NCBI GenBank assembly: GCA_026874595.1
Contig: CM049322.1
Span: 48,649,340-48,713,339, forward strand
DNA: 64,000 nt
Direction of reading: 5' to 3'
Source: Sipunculus nudus
Lineage: Eukaryota; Annelida; Sipuncula; Golfingiida; Sipunculidae
Part shown: positions 50,480 through 62,364 of the stretch, in pieces
How positions within the stretch are numbered: position 1 is the stretch's first letter
Layout of the letters: each line of letters starts with the position of its first letter
Translations under genes and position numbers: made by a program
Notes under the pieces: generated by a model
The model's input: the letters and a program-made list of their open reading frames with translations, nothing else
Database searches by the model: none
Told to the model about the DNA's origin: nothing

Positions 50480-50818
50480 AAGGCCAAAATAAAAAAATGG
50501 TATGGTTCTCAGGCACTTTTTTTCAGAAATCAATGCGGGCGGGCGCTTTTTTTATTTTAATTTTTTTGGTATGTTTCGATAAAATTGTCAAATGATAAGG
50601 GAAAAGCATGAAAATAACAGTTTTATTTTGCTAAATAAGTAAAAGCACTACAAAACAAAGGAAATTGTATGGTTTTATCTTCTTGAAAGAAATGTCGGAG
50701 CGGCAGCAGCTCAAAATTGGAAAGTTTTTATTGAAAATCAAAATAAAATTTTTGATGCGGGGGTTTAAAATTGATGCGGGCGGTGCCTGAGAACCATACC
50801 TTTAATTTTTTTGGGCCT
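50480..50818. mobile_element. MITE, about 338 bp, with TIRs and 6-bp direct repeats
   Basis: The termini AGGCC...GGCCT enclose exact inverted copies of GGTATGGTTCTCAGGCAC (50,499-50,516 and 50,783-50,800). The inner ATGCGGGCGG blocks on both sides continue the similarity. AATATA stands on both outer sides as a candidate target-site duplication. No open frame. Superfamily not assigned; a 6-bp duplication alone does not decide it. Confidence 0.8.
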
Positions 50819-51450
50819 AATATATTCACTTTGGACTACTTTCACATCAATCTACACACTAGACACAGTAGGAATCTAGATTAATATTATCAACTGCATC
50901 TTTGTCTATCATTAATTTCCTTCATATGATCCCTAATGATTAGTAATGAATAATATGATTTATTTTTTTATCATTAAAATTTCACTGAAAAATACCATAG
51001 GTGACTGATTGGTGTTATTTGGAATAACATTGACATTGACATTCTATCCATCCATACAAGATTCTTACATCATCAGTAACTGCAAGTTAATTTTCTGTTA
51101 CTCATCAACTAACAAATTCCTTTTCTATTAATTTTTCTTTAATTTGTTATAAAAAAAATACAAAATTATTAATTTATTGTTTATTGTTATGTTGTTTTTC
51201 AAAACAACAACTAGATGAGTTAGGTTGGACACCTGGATCAACTGTGGCTGGGCATTAGCTGCCTGGCTGCCCCAGTGTATGCTTCACTCAAGCATGCATA
51301 ATCTGATGAAAGGTCAACAAGGTCAACATACAGGTGACTGAAGAGGGGCTTGATTAAGCCTGGGTCTGACACGGTCTCATATAAACATTAATAAAAGCTA
51401 CAATATTTGGCCAATTTCTTTCAGCTTTCTAAACTAGAAAGATGAAATCC
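50819..51450. other. no feature recognised
   Basis: AT-rich up to about 51,190, then a somewhat GC-richer piece (CTGGGCATTAGCTGCCTGGC) without recognised identity. Confidence 0.45.
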
Positions 51451-51454
51451 TTAT

Positions 51455-52785
51455 GTGTGCATGATATGAAAATTATATCAACAGTGCTCTCAGGAAACAA
51501 AGGTGCCATGGTCAAATTTGGGCAAAATTTAAGGTACTAATTTTATATTTATACTAATAACTTATAAAATTTGAAAAATTCAGAACTAATTTTTGGCATT
51601 CAATTGAATCTTGATTAAATAATGTTACATCCCTGACAAAAAATCTCTAGCTTCAGCAATCCTCTTGTTAAGGGAGTAAATATATTTCTTGATTTTTTAA
51701 AAAGTGCATTATGTTTGGGCCCATAAATTAAAACAATTACGCAATACTGACATCATTTCTGACATGTGCATAGCAAATGTATAGAAAAATATGTATATTA
51801 TATATGATCAAAGTCAGATCAGTGGTTTGATATTAGGCAGTCTTACAGTGTAACAATGGGTTTTTAATGGAAAAATTAAGTTTTTCATTAATATTTCGAA
51901 GGAATTAAGTCCTGGTGATAAAATTCTTGGCAGTGTAGGGGATTTTGGAGACATCTAACTGTATGCTAAATTTAAGGAACTTAGAGCTGAAGCTTGGGAG
52001 CTGAGCTCTAGCAAACTGCATAACACTAGCTTGATGTAAATTTGATGTGACTTGGTGCTTGAAAACTTGAATAAAATCTACAGTTTTTGATCAACAGGTT
52101 TCAAATTTTTGGTGTTAACAGACAAAATGCTAACAAAAACATGCTGTGAAAATTAAATCCACAGTACTTACAGGAAAAAAACGTGCCATGGTCAAACTTG
52201 GGCAAAATTTAAGGTACCAATTTTATATTTTTGCCAATATTTAAATTTTGATCTAATTTTTGGTATACAATTAAATTTTGATCAATTAAAGTTGTATTAC
52301 TGAAAAAAAGTCCCTACCTTTAACACTTTTGGTCTTAAGTGACCAAATTTCTTTCCTGATTTTTTTACAAAGTCCATTATGTTTGGGCCCATAACTTTTT
52401 TAAATTAAATAATACTGACTTAATTTCTGGCATGTACATAGGAACTATATAGAGGAGTATTTATGGTAAATATGAAGAAAACCAGATGAGTGGTTTTGAT
52501 ATTAGGCAGTCTTGAGGTGTGAAAATAGATTTCTAATAAAAAATTGAGGTTTTTCCTTAATATCTCGAAGGAACAAAGTTCTATTGACCCAATTTTTGGC
52601 ATGACTGGAGATTTTTGGGGCATCTAACTGTATGGCAAATTTCAGATTCGTAGGTCCAATGGTGTCGAAATGTGCCAGTCTTACGACGGACATCCGGACA
52701 GACGGACGGATGGACAGACAGACAGACGGACGACGGACAATGGACCATGACTATAGCTCAGATGACTTATAGTCAGCTGAGCTAA
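51455..52785 (+). repeat. AGCTCAGCTGA element with two about 670-bp units, plus strand
   Basis: TGCCATGGTCAAA at 51,505 and 52,183, and ATTATGTTTGGGCCCATAA at about 51,708 and 52,376, show two tandem units. The end has a GGACAGACGGACGGATGGAC tract, ATGACTATAGCTCAGATGAC and CAGCTGAGCTAAAAA. The element at 3,315-4,135 is the inverse of the last unit. Confidence 0.8.
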
Positions 52786-53413
52786 AAATCATGACCATCA
52801 GTGATGTAGTTAATCAGATATTTAAGGGTTTTTTTTTAATTTTTTACTATTCTGGGGGGTACTTTGGGGCCCCATAGCTCAAAGAATATGGGTAACAGAG
52901 ACCTAATTTCTGGTTTCCATGGAGACTTTTCAAAGGTCTCTCAGAATGTCAAGAATGAAGATTCTAGGTCCAGTTGTTATGATTTGTGCCCTGTTATCAG
53001 ATGTTCACATTTTTAAAGGTCTCAAAAATAGAGAAAACAATTCGTAAAAAAATCGAAAAATACAGGTGGCGCCACCTGTCTGCAGAAACTGATGAAACAC
53101 CTAATGATTAATATGTATGCCAAAAATCATGACCATCAGTGATGTAGTTATTGAGATACTGAAGTTTTTGTAGGAAATTTTTTACTATTCTGGGGGGGTA
53201 CTTTGGGGTCCCATAGCTCTAAGGATATGGGTAACAGAGACCTAATTCCAGGTTTCCAAGGAGATTTTTCATGGACCTCTCTGGATGTAAAGTAAGAAGA
53301 TTCCAGGTCCAGCGGTTACGATTTGTGCCCTGTTAACGGACAAAAGCCAGGACGGCCGACGGACAAAAGGTGATCCCTATAGCTCAGATGACTTACAGTC
53401 AGCTGAGCTAAAA
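52786..53413 (+). repeat. GGTGGCGCCACC-unit element, plus strand
   Basis: Directly abuts the previous element. The 18-bp palindrome ACAGGTGGCGCCACCTGT is at 53,062-53,079. The tail has GACGGCCGACGGACAAAAGG, then GCTCAGATGACTTACAGTCA and CAGCTGAGCTAAAAA, the same terminus as the neighbour. Confidence 0.8.
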
Positions 53414-55350
53414 ATGTAAGAAGTTATACCTCCATGTATTAAATGCACCAAGGATTTTTTTCATTTAGATTTGATGACGGATTATACCAGGGGAAAAACT
53501 GTACTCTAATTCTGCTGCACGACCACATGCCGTCAGTGTACTACTCTTTTACTGCCAAAGACATTACCATCCACATTCATCCATGATCAATAAGATATTT
53601 CTTTATGTAGTATTACTGTGTTTATTTGATTAGTTCATGTCTACATTATCAACTTACACCAACATCAGAACCACTCACTTGTTATAACTCATCCACAAAC
53701 ACACTAATAAATATTCATTAGAGAGACAAGTAACCTATCATTATTAGCCCTAACATGTACATAAATACATTGTAAATACAGAGCATGTAAAATCAGAATA
53801 ATTTGTATATCATTTGTAGACAACTTACCACTGATCTGTCTTAGCCCTTAAACAAGTATGTTAATTGTATCAGTTGGTAGACTGCATTGGCACAAATATA
53901 AACTAAAATTCCTACCAGAAGTTGCATCCTTATTACAAGCTTCACCCTGGATTTTGAGTTTTGCCTTGGGAATAGCTATTTCATGGGGAATAGTTATTTC
54001 CTATCAAGTTTTGTTTGAGGATTAATCAAAATATATGTCGCATTTGGACTTTGAATGAAAGTTCTGATTTTTTAGAATTTATTTTCCTCATTCAAGTCTC
54101 AACTTTTGGAATTTTACATTAACAGACATATTCCAAATATAATGCAAGATTCAGCTGACTATTAAAATTACAAGTGGCATGTCAGGTTAAGCAATACAAT
54201 TAAACACTGAGGTCTTGCCATAGACTAAATTACTAAGTGAGTCTTTACATGAATTAGTTCAATTATATACATTTAAGTAAAGATGTCATGTGTGGATTTA
54301 TTTACACTATTAATCCCTAGAAACATCCAGTAAAAAGGAATTAATTAATCTGTAATGTACTATGATATAATATTGTATATAATCATTCACAAATCTCAAA
54401 AGAAAACCCACTTCGCTTGTAATAAAATCATAGTTTGTACAGGGTATGTATCAGAAAAAATCCCAGTGTTACAACCAAAAGTATAAGTGCATATATGTCT
54501 GATTGTTATAAATATATCTGTTATCAAACTCAATGTTATTAATACACACAAGATCACAGTCACTCGAATCCTTATTTGTTGTTGTGTTTTTATTGAGAAA
54601 TTGATGAAACTGCACATATATGAGTATATAATAGTGTCTTACGTAGTACTTCATACTGAGATAGCATGTATCACTATAGAAGCATAATATGCACAGTTTC
54701 TTCCCATTTCCCCCTGAAACAGGGATTCAAACAACTGTGACAACACCTAGTTTAACACTGTAATACAGCAACAGACATCCATTCCATCTGTACACCAATC
54801 TCACTAAAACAGTGTGTGTATGTGCTTGTGTTTGTGTGTGTGTGCAAATCAAAATTACTTGATATATGAATACAAAGCCTTACAACACCACATGTTTGTA
54901 AACTGGGTTAGTGTGGAGAAACAAGTAGAACACAATCTGATTATGTCCTTGTTTGCAAGTAATAATTAATTTATAATTAACAATATTTATCTGAGACATG
55001 TCATAGAATATTAGTATACTAGTATATCTTGCATTTCTTTAATGCAAGCATACATGCAGTTTGTGTACATATGAATGTTTATGTGTAAACAATTTACCAT
55101 TTATAAGCCATTTCCAGTCCTTTTGCGACTGCCTGTCAGCACAATTTCCTGAGAAAAAGCTACTGGTACTCAGTGACAGATGTCAAAATGAAATATGTCC
55201 TCATAAACAGAGGAAATAACAATGGTCCATATTAAGTCACCACTCAGTGGTCATATTATATTCATTTTACTAAACCACTGCCTGCAATAACAACTAGCAA
55301 GAGCTGGGGCTGTCATGTATTAGCACAATGGTGCTGCCAAAGGGCAAAAT
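53414..55350. other. unique-looking AT-rich DNA, no gene recognised
   Basis: No repeats of the families above and no convincing coding frame. A short (GT)n run lies at 54,832-54,844. Confidence 0.5.
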
Positions 55351-55355
55351 AAGTT

Positions 55356-55438
55356 CCCACCAATGAGAGCAAGATATTGCAAACCTAAAATCTTGCAACC
55401 AACTTTATAACCTGGAATATCCCGCTCTCATTGGCCAA
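55356..55438. repeat. short inverted repeat
   Basis: CCAATGAGAGCAAGATATTGC is mirrored by the inverse of CCAATGAGAGCGGGATATTCC at the right side, with a spacer of about 40 bp. It may be a small hairpin element. Confidence 0.55.
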
Positions 55439-55889
55439 AATATTCTTGACTCAGTGCCAATTCCCTGGCAGATACTGGCACCTGTGACAGAAAGCAGTGG
55501 TTCAATGGAAGGAACTGGAAAACAAATGTAGCATGACCACAGTATAAAATGTAAGTAAAATGGAAGATCTTGTTCTAATGAATACTTGGGAGTAATTAAA
55601 AAAAGACCTGTGTAGAACAAATACTGGAATTTTAATAATTGATCTGATTTGTTCCATAAATGTCTGTGCACTCAACTAATGCAAGGCTTCATAGTATTAA
55701 CTGAGACAACAAAATGATATAAGTACTACTTTCATGTTAACAAAAACAATTCTCACAGCTGACCTGATCGCTCTACATACCAGTAAATAATGCTAAGCTG
55801 CCCTTCATTACCAGGTTTAATTTATTCCTATAAATGCAATATGTCATGTATAAAATGGAGCCACATAAAAAAATAAAAAAAAAAGGTTT

Positions 55890-56208
55890 GGGTTTATAGT
55901 CTGATATCCCCGAACAAGTCAGTCTCATCCAACTTTACACTTTGCCTTCCTGGTTTTTCCGGCCTGTTCATACTTGTAACTCTTCTACGCTCCCCAGGGA
56001 GCAGCCATAACAGGCTCTAGAAGGTTATTATTTGCCTTCCTCCCATGCCCAGTACCCATTCACTCCTGGGTCAAGAGAGTGCACCCTTGTGGTAAAGACT
56101 TTGGCTAGGAGTCTTTGCGCAGATGGCTGTCAGATCAGGACGCGGACCCACAACCTTGCGGTCACAATTTCAGCGCACTAACCATTACACCATCACGCTC
56201 TATTTATT
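55890..56208 (-). mobile_element. tRNA-derived SINE
   Basis: On the minus strand the head reads GATGGTGTAATGGTTAGTGC (A-box-like) and then GGTTGTGGGTCCGCG (B-box-like) at about 56,148-56,200. A body with ACCCAGGAGTGAATGGGTAC and AGAAGAGTTACAAGTATGAA follows. This organisation fits a tRNA-headed SINE of the kind known in molluscs. No 3' tail or target duplication was fixed. Confidence 0.6.
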
Positions 56209-56483
56209 GCATTATTTAAAATAAATAACAACTGACAGGACATAACTAAGGCTGGCATAGTAAATTATCCATGATGCCTTAACCAGTATAACAGTTCTAC
56301 CAAAATCAAGTGACAAAAGCAGTAAAATTCCAATTAAAGTTTTATCCTTAGCAATAATACACATTACTTTATACAATCGTCATAAAAAAGAGCTTCTTAT
56401 GTCAAAGAAGAAAAACATCCTACATTGTATACATGTTAATATTCAAGTGTTAAAACAGTTATAACTATTATAATGAAATTTAT

Positions 56484-57215
56484 CAGTTATAATAATTATC
56501 ATGATTATTTTAAGTTATGAAAATTATTACAGGTGACAAAAAGGGCTTATATTAATTACATTATTGTAAACATTTGCACTTCAATGTTTCATTCAACTTT
56601 GCTGATACCCACTCAAACATTTTTATTTATGGCAGTTTCCTAAAAACAAGCAAATTCAATGAATTTATGACCTCTGCTTCTACTAACAAGTGTAGGAGGA
56701 TTTTAAAGTCTGTGGTGATTAAGTGCAAATAGTTTTAACTTTTAGCCATGCTCAACAGATGGCAGCATCTGGCAGTTACTGCAGAAAATTAAAGTAATTT
56801 ATATCACCAGCTAGTGACACTTGTTGGTGATTATTGACACTAAAGTTATCAGTTATAATAATTATTAAGATTAATATTAGTTATGAAAATTATTACAGGT
56901 GACAATAAGGGCTTATATTAATTACATTACTGAAAACATTTGCACTTCAATGTTTCAATCAACTTTGCTGATAGCCACTCAAACAGGTGTTTTTTTCTTT
57001 TTGGCAGTTTCCTAAAAACAAGCAAATTCAAGGAATTTATGACCTCTGCTTCTACTTACATGTGTAGGACGATTTTAAAGTCTGTGGTGATTAAGTGCAA
57101 ATAGTTTTAACTTTTAGCCATGCTCAACAGATGGTAGCATCTGGCAGTTACTGCAGAAAATTAAAAATAATTTATATCACCAGCTAGTGACACTTGTTGG
57201 TGATTATTGACACTA
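56484..57215. repeat. 366-bp tandem duplication
   Basis: CAGTTATAATAATTAT begins at 56,484 and 56,850. The following sequence (TTATTACAGGTGACAA, CTCTGCTTCTACT, CAGATGG.AGCATCTGGCAG) is repeated almost unchanged, so the duplication is recent compared with the array. Confidence 0.9.
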
Positions 57216-57289
57216 AATGTGCTGATTTATCATATCAATAATGAAAGCTGCTATTGTATTATTATCTTATCAGACAGACAAACCAAAAC

Positions 57290-57855
57290 CCATCCCACCT
57301 AAGGTATGCATGAAAGCAATCACTGGACCAAATTTGAATGAAATCAGATTTTATTTAGGTAAGTTATTGCACAGAAACGAAAACCTGATGGACAGACAGA
57401 CAGATTGACAGATAAACCTGAATCAATGTCCCCTATTCAGTCAAAGTTATGACTATAATGAAGTGTTTGTATACGTACAAACCTGAATTAAAAATGAAAC
57501 TGTACCACCTGTGTCTACTTAAGAACAAGAGCATCTATTATTGGCATATCCAATTAGAGAATTCTGGTTAGCCCTACTGAATATTCATAAGTTCTCTTTA
57601 ACAATTAAGATGAAGTCATTACATATATCTGTCGTCAATCTTCACTCCCATAAAAATTACTTCATTAAAACTGTAGTAATTTATAAATATACCTCTACAA
57701 GAGGTGAAGGTATATGCTTTCCCCTTGGTTTGTTGGTTTATTTGTCTGTTATCAATTTTACAAAAAAAAAACATTGAGCCGACTATGATGAAACTTTTAG
57801 GCTACACCTAGAGAACAGCCTATTAAATTTAAGGTAATCTTGGTACCATTAATTA
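57290..57855 (+). repeat. two dispersed repeat fragments
   Basis: 57,295-57,430 has GAATGAAATCAGATTTTATT and GATGGACAGACAGACAGATT. 57,690-57,855 has GGTTTGTTGGTTTATTTGTC and CTATGATGAAACTTTTAGGC. Both are typical of dispersed MITE-like repeats of marine invertebrates. Families not assigned. Confidence 0.4.
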
Positions 57856-58599
57856 ATATATTTTTAACTGAAAGTATCAAATAGCATTGTGGCACAGGGC
57901 GATTCTTTGTCTAGGGTGGAAGCTGCCCATTTATAGGTATTTGTGGCAGCATCTGTTCTGTCACTCTTCAGGTGAACCTGTGTTACTTTAGCCTGACATT
58001 GTCTATACACATAACTGGTGGAGGTTTGTGGGTTCTGACAACATGATCTATTAAAATTAATCATTTTAAAATTGGAGTAATACAATTCCTAAATCAGGGC
58101 AAAACTTGGTAAAATATATTTACTGTTCTTCTTGTCATTAAAATGGTAGTAGTATTTTAAAAACAGGGTTCTTAGGCATTAATTCCACTTATGCTATTTC
58201 CTGAAATTTGTCTTGATGATTCTTGTTTAGATATGGCCACTCACTGCTTGAATGTTATTAAAAGCTTAGTCTCTACAGCCGTTTTTTTTTTACACAGACA
58301 AGAATTGTATTGATTAAAATAACCTAAAACTGACCCCTAAAATCTGCTTAATCATAATGGAGATAATGTGTATATATACTCAGTATATATGCCCATGAGC
58401 TCTGTCAAAGACATCACATGTATACACTAGGCACAAATTAACTTTTATCTTTCATAAATGCCATTAAAAAACTAAGACTAAGACTTTACTCACACTGGAG
58501 TTTAAAAGAAGCTCCAAATTATAATGCTCAAACGGAACACTTTCTTTGATACAGTTCTATACATACTGTGATACTGATACCATTAGTTTCCTAGGAAAG
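57856..58599. other. gene-flanking DNA, likely 3' of the zinc-finger gene
   Basis: A 73-codon minus frame (57,864-58,085) has no recognised domain. Part may be 3' UTR of the downstream minus-strand transcript, but no polyadenylation site could be chosen with confidence. Confidence 0.35.
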
Positions 58600-58885
58600 C
58601 TATCTTGACAGCTTCGAAGCTAAGTCAAATTCTACTTAAACTGCAGTTTTCTTCAAAACATACAAGATAAACTGGAGTTTCCTAAAGAAGCTTCAGCTTG
58701 GATGAAAATTCTGCTACAACTGCACTTTCCTTCAACACATACAGCGCTCTCTGTTAACTGGAGTTTCCAGTGGATGTTTCTTACTCTGCTCAAACTGAAG
58801 CTTTCTTCCCTACATACCACAGTATGAACTGGAGCTTCTTGAGACTGTTCCATCCTTGCTCAAACTGGAGTTCCTTCTGGATAAA
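58600..58885 (-). repeat. 3'-end tandem repeat, four units of about 74-80 bp
   Basis: On the minus strand CTCCAGTTTGAGCA, TTCAGTTTGAGCAGA, GTGCAGTTGTAGCAGAAT and CTGCAGTTTAAGTAGAAT start successive units. Each of the first three also has a second AGCTCCAGTT or AACTCCAGTT block and a TGT(A/G)T(G)..GAAGAAA end. The first unit contains the codons for the last residues (GTPV) and the stop of the zinc-finger gene. Confidence 0.7.
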
Positions 58886-60869
58886 CTGGCAGATTTATGA
58901 GATTATCTGGAGTAGACTGGATGCTCAAAGTTGTTCCATCCATGTTACTCGTTTGATCTAGATCACCTAGGGAGCTGAGTGGTTCCTCAACTTTCTTAGC
59001 CGTCTCTTTTCGTTTCTTCTTCTTCTTGGTATCGTGGTCTAAAGAATGCGTGCGAACATGTGCCGCTAAATTACTAGATCGTGCAAAAGCATGGCCACAT
59101 TCCCTACACATGTATGGTTTCTCTCCCGTGTGTCGGCGGATGTGTGTCCTGAGCCCTCCAGCTCTTGCAAAACGTTTCTGACAGTACTCGCAACTAAACG
59201 GTTTTTCCCCGGTATGGATCCGTTCATGCTGTTGGAGATGAAACCGCTGTGTGAAGCCTCGCCCACAATAAACACACATATGGGGTTTACCTCCCGATTC
59301 GGCCTTAACATGCCCTTGTAGATCTACTACCTGTGAGAAGGTCTCACCGCAATGCGTGCACCGGTACGGTCTCAAGTTAGTGTTATTGGCAAGTTTTTTA
59401 CAGTCTTCACACGAGTCTGTCCCAGAAAGCACCTCTTTGTGGTTAACATCTCCTACAGATAAAGTTTTAAGCTTGTTCTTACATTCTATGCAAAGTCGTA
59501 TCAAGTACTCTGCATGGGTCTTAACATGTTTCTGTAAATGCCGAGAATATCTGTATGATGTTCCACAGAAGCCACAGGAGTAAGGTTTGTCCCCAGAATG
59601 GTCAACACATGGCTCTGTGGTGGGGCTCGTCAACAGGTCTGTTTCATTTGTATCCTCGTTGGATTTTAACTTAGCTTTCTTGGCGATGTGAGTCAATATA
59701 TGTCGCTGTAAACTATTTGACCATTTAAATTTTTTACCACAATCATCACATTCGTACGGCTGTTCCCCTGTATGTAAACGTAAATGTTCATGCAAGTTCC
59801 CCGTCTGAGCAAACCTTTTATCACAAAATGTACACTGGTATGGTTTTTCACCTGTGTGTATCCTACGATGTATCTTTAACTTGCTCGCCTTTGCAAAAGT
59901 CATTTCGCAGAAATCACATGCAAACGGCCTTTCCCGATTATGTGTTGTCATATGCTGTCTCAGAGCCCCGGCGTTCATAACTCTACGACCACACACATCA
60001 CACTGGAACTGCTTTTCTTTCCCACAAACAAACTTTTTCAAGTATCTTTTGGGAGGTAACTCTGCATTATTTTTGGCCACATCTTCAGCTGAATTCTTTA
60101 TTTCTACCTCGAGTTTACTTTGATCAGATTTCAACGAGAGGTCTAATGCCATAACAACTGTTTCTTCAGATAAATCTTTTTTTGGAAGTTTCTTAAATTT
60201 CATCAATAACTTGGAATTAGAATGTGAATCTACTGTTCTCGTACTTAATGCAGATTCCCACGAGTAAGGACTCCTCTGATCCTCAACTGCGATTTCTTCA
60301 CCATCATTTTCACATTCATTTTCATCACTCTGCGATTTATCTATTGTATATGCATCTTGTTCCGCTGCCTGATGTACAGGTGCTGTAGATTGGTCCTCTG
60401 ACTCATTACAATCCACTGGTGGTACACATTGGTCCTCTACAACATCTTCCACCAAAGTAGGCATAGACTGGTCCTCAACAACATTTTGTCTCATTTCACC
60501 TTCAGACTGGTCTTCTTCCACATTTTCACTTTCATGATCATCCGACTGGTTCTTTGCCATATTTTGCTTCTTACAACTTGTTGTCCTAACCACTGGCTGT
60601 TTTGAACTTGAATAAGCAGTAGACAGGTTTTCTGCACCTTTGGAACTCTGATCACTTTGTGGATTACTGGCAGATGATATATGCTTAAGTTTTATCAGGC
60701 CACTATCATCTGTGGTGGGCACGATTTCAAATGTCTCAACCCTGCACATGGCATTAGAGAAGGAACAAGATTCTTCTGCTTCAGTGACATCACCACCACG
60801 TTTATGCTTACGGTGGGACTTTTTCACCTTTCTTGGGCCCGTGGACATGCTTTGGTCATACTCCTCCAT
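58860..60869 (-). CDS. C2H2 zinc-finger protein, 669 aa, probable transcription factor
   Basis: An intact frame in one exon; the product is predicted to be a nuclear DNA-binding regulator. Canonical fingers lie at residues 288-310, 316-338, 344-366, 372-394, 430-452, 530-552, 558-580 and 586-608, most joined by TGEKP-type linkers. A ninth at 502-524 has C504, C507 and H520 but Glu where the last His should be. Between fingers 5 and 6 are two CxxC pairs (460-463, 487-490). The N-terminal 280 residues are acidic, Ser-rich and low complexity, with repeated VEDQ/EDQS motifs. ALDLS (241-245) resembles a CtBP-binding PxDLS site. Basic tracts at 13-24 and 615-626 may be nuclear signals. The start is supported by an in-frame TAG eight codons upstream (60,891-60,893). 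No specific orthologue or target is recognised. Confidence 0.93.
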   Translation of the reverse strand: MEEYDQSMSTGPRKVKKSHRKHKRGGDVTEAEESCSFSNAMCRVETFEIVPTTDDSGLIKLKHISSASNPQSDQSSKGAENLSTAYSSSKQPVVRTTSCKKQNMAKNQSDDHESENVEEDQSEGEMRQNVVEDQSMPTLVEDVVEDQCVPPVDCNESEDQSTAPVHQAAEQDAYTIDKSQSDENECENDGEEIAVEDQRSPYSWESALSTRTVDSHSNSKLLMKFKKLPKKDLSEETVVMALDLSLKSDQSKLEVEIKNSAEDVAKNNAELPPKRYLKKFVCGKEKQFQCDVCGRRVMNAGALRQHMTTHNRERPFACDFCEMTFAKASKLKIHRRIHTGEKPYQCTFCDKRFAQTGNLHEHLRLHTGEQPYECDDCGKKFKWSNSLQRHILTHIAKKAKLKSNEDTNETDLLTSPTTEPCVDHSGDKPYSCGFCGTSYRYSRHLQKHVKTHAEYLIRLCIECKNKLKTLSVGDVNHKEVLSGTDSCEDCKKLANNTNLRPYRCTHCGETFSQVVDLQGHVKAESGGKPHMCVYCGRGFTQRFHLQQHERIHTGEKPFSCEYCQKRFARAGGLRTHIRRHTGEKPYMCRECGHAFARSSNLAAHVRTHSLDHDTKKKKKRKETAKKVEEPLSSLGDLDQTSNMDGTTLSIQSTPDNLINLPVYPEGTPV

Positions 60870-60993
60870 TTTTTCTGTATTTATATTTGACTATCTGTAC
60901 ACCACAAAGGTCACATGGAGGCAGATCTGACTTGTGCTTCCAATAGGACAGCAGAACCATTTGACAATCTCATCTTTGTATCACGTCAAACCT
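60870..60993 (-). promoter_or_regulatory. 5' UTR part with splice acceptor of the zinc-finger gene
   Basis: On the minus strand CTGATCTCTTTTACAG precedes G at 60,991, a good 3' splice site. It leaves 122 nt of 5' UTR before the ATG, so at least one upstream non-coding exon is expected. No convincing TATA box or first exon was identified further up. Confidence 0.5.
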
Positions 60994-61167
60994 GTAAAAG
61001 AGATCAGAGTCCGACTTTACTGAGCATCAAACAAAATACTGTCAGATAAAATCAGAATGACACAGATGACATTTGATATGCAGTTGTGAAATTCAGATAA
61101 GCAGATCTATGTGTTTTAATATGTTCCTGTGAAATCAAGGAACTTGGAAACATTAATTGACATATAA

Positions 61168-61204
61168 ATAAATAAATAAATAAATAAATATATATATATA
61201 TATA
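61168..61204. repeat. (AAAT)n(TA)n microsatellite
   Basis: About six AAAT repeats followed by TA repeats. Confidence 0.9.
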
Positions 61205-61289
61205 CATATACATACATAAAAACTTTATTTATTTTACATGGATTGTTCAACTAGTTATAATAACTAATACAAAGCACTCTCCATGGCTT

Positions 61290-61457
61290 GGATGTTGGTG
61301 CTTGATAGTCTGTAAGGTGGGAGGAAACTGGAGGACCCAGAGAAAACCACAGACCTTGGACAGGCAACTACAACCCACTCTCATAGCCCGTCAGGAATCG
61401 AACCCGGGTCGCCAGTGGAGAACGCCAAGCATTTTTCCACTGAGCTGTCCAGGTCCA
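61290..61457 (-). mobile_element. tRNA-derived SINE
   Basis: On the minus strand GGACAGCTCAGTGGAAAAAT (A-box region, with CTCAGTGG) is followed by GACCCGGGTTCGATTCCTGA, a perfect GGTTCGATTCC B box. The body then carries the inverse of GGAGGAAACTGGAGGACCCA. No acceptor-stem pairing compatible with a functional tRNA was seen. Family not named. Confidence 0.65.
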
Positions 61458-61925
61458 AGTATATACTAAATGTTAAACACGTTTAAGTTACATTGAGTTA
61501 CTACTCTGAGCTGCACACCAATGTTTACACAACGGCTATCTTCAGGTAACTGTTACCTTACAAAGGCACCCAGCTGTTACTGTTATTTCTTTTTAGTACA
61601 GTTGGGTGGCTTTGAGGAGTGAAGGCATTTCTAAATAAGCCTATTTCACTTGTTTGGACTAATCCGTGTTTTGTTCCAGGTTAAGTTTTTCCATGAGGTC
61701 TTGGAGGATATATAATCACAGGAGTTCACAAATTTTAGAGCTGTCAAAAGCGCCCTTGGTGATGCTGGGTTCCTGAGTCAGGCAACAGTTACCTGACACT
61801 CACCAGTGTGTAAACATCCGCAAGAAACTCTCAATGTAACTTCAACATGCTTCACAATCTATAAATCATGCTCTACTTAGTAATAGCTGAGTGCCTGTGT
61901 TAGGCAACAGTTACCTGCAAATTAT
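61458..61925. other. no feature recognised
   Basis: Contains pieces repeated locally (GGCAACAGTTACCTG at about 61,781 and 61,903). No gene recognised. Confidence 0.4.
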
Positions 61926-62290
61926 ATGCAAATGATTAATAATTTAATAATAATAGAAATAAAAATAATAATAATAAGTGTTAAAATTTAAATATGTAGT
62001 ATATTTAATTTGGTTAGTGGACATTGTTCATGTCACATCTGTTAAGGCTGGTAATAATTCTGTTGCCCCAGATGGTATCCCAGTTGGTATAAATATATTC
62101 AGAATGCAAATGATTAATAATAATAATAATAAATAATAATAATAATAAAAAGAGTCTTATTCAATAATAATTTAATATGTAGTATATTCAATTTGGTTAG
62201 TGCGCATTGTTGATGTCAGGTCTGCTCAGGGCTGGTTCTTTTGCCCCGGAAAGTATCCCTGTTAGTATAATTTTATTAAGAATGCAAATG
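61926..62290. repeat. 178-bp tandem repeat, two units plus a third start
   Basis: ATGCAAATGATTA begins at 61,926, 62,104 and 62,282. Between them lie AATATGTAGTATATT, GGTTAGTG and TTGCCCC.GA.AGTATCCC in the same order. (AAT)n tracts at the start of each unit differ in length. Confidence 0.85.
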
Positions 62291-62364
62291 ATTAGCAATA
62301 AAAGTGTATTTTTTTACTTCAACGAGTGTCTGTATGCATTTAAGTAATACACTTAAGCTAGTCC

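Noticed and set aside
58653-58853. 66-codon minus frame after the zinc-finger stop
   Set aside because: It lies entirely in the 3' tandem repeat and is explained by it.
59066-60930. Frames on the plus strand and in the other minus frames across the zinc-finger gene
   Set aside because: Shadows of the 669-codon frame; no independent features.
61290-61457. Functional tRNA gene
   Set aside because: The B box is perfect, but no complete cloverleaf or acceptor pairing is visible, and a SINE-type body follows.
61926-62290. ATGCAAAT octamers at each 178-bp unit as regulatory sites
   Set aside because: They repeat because the unit repeats; there is no independent sign of promoter function.
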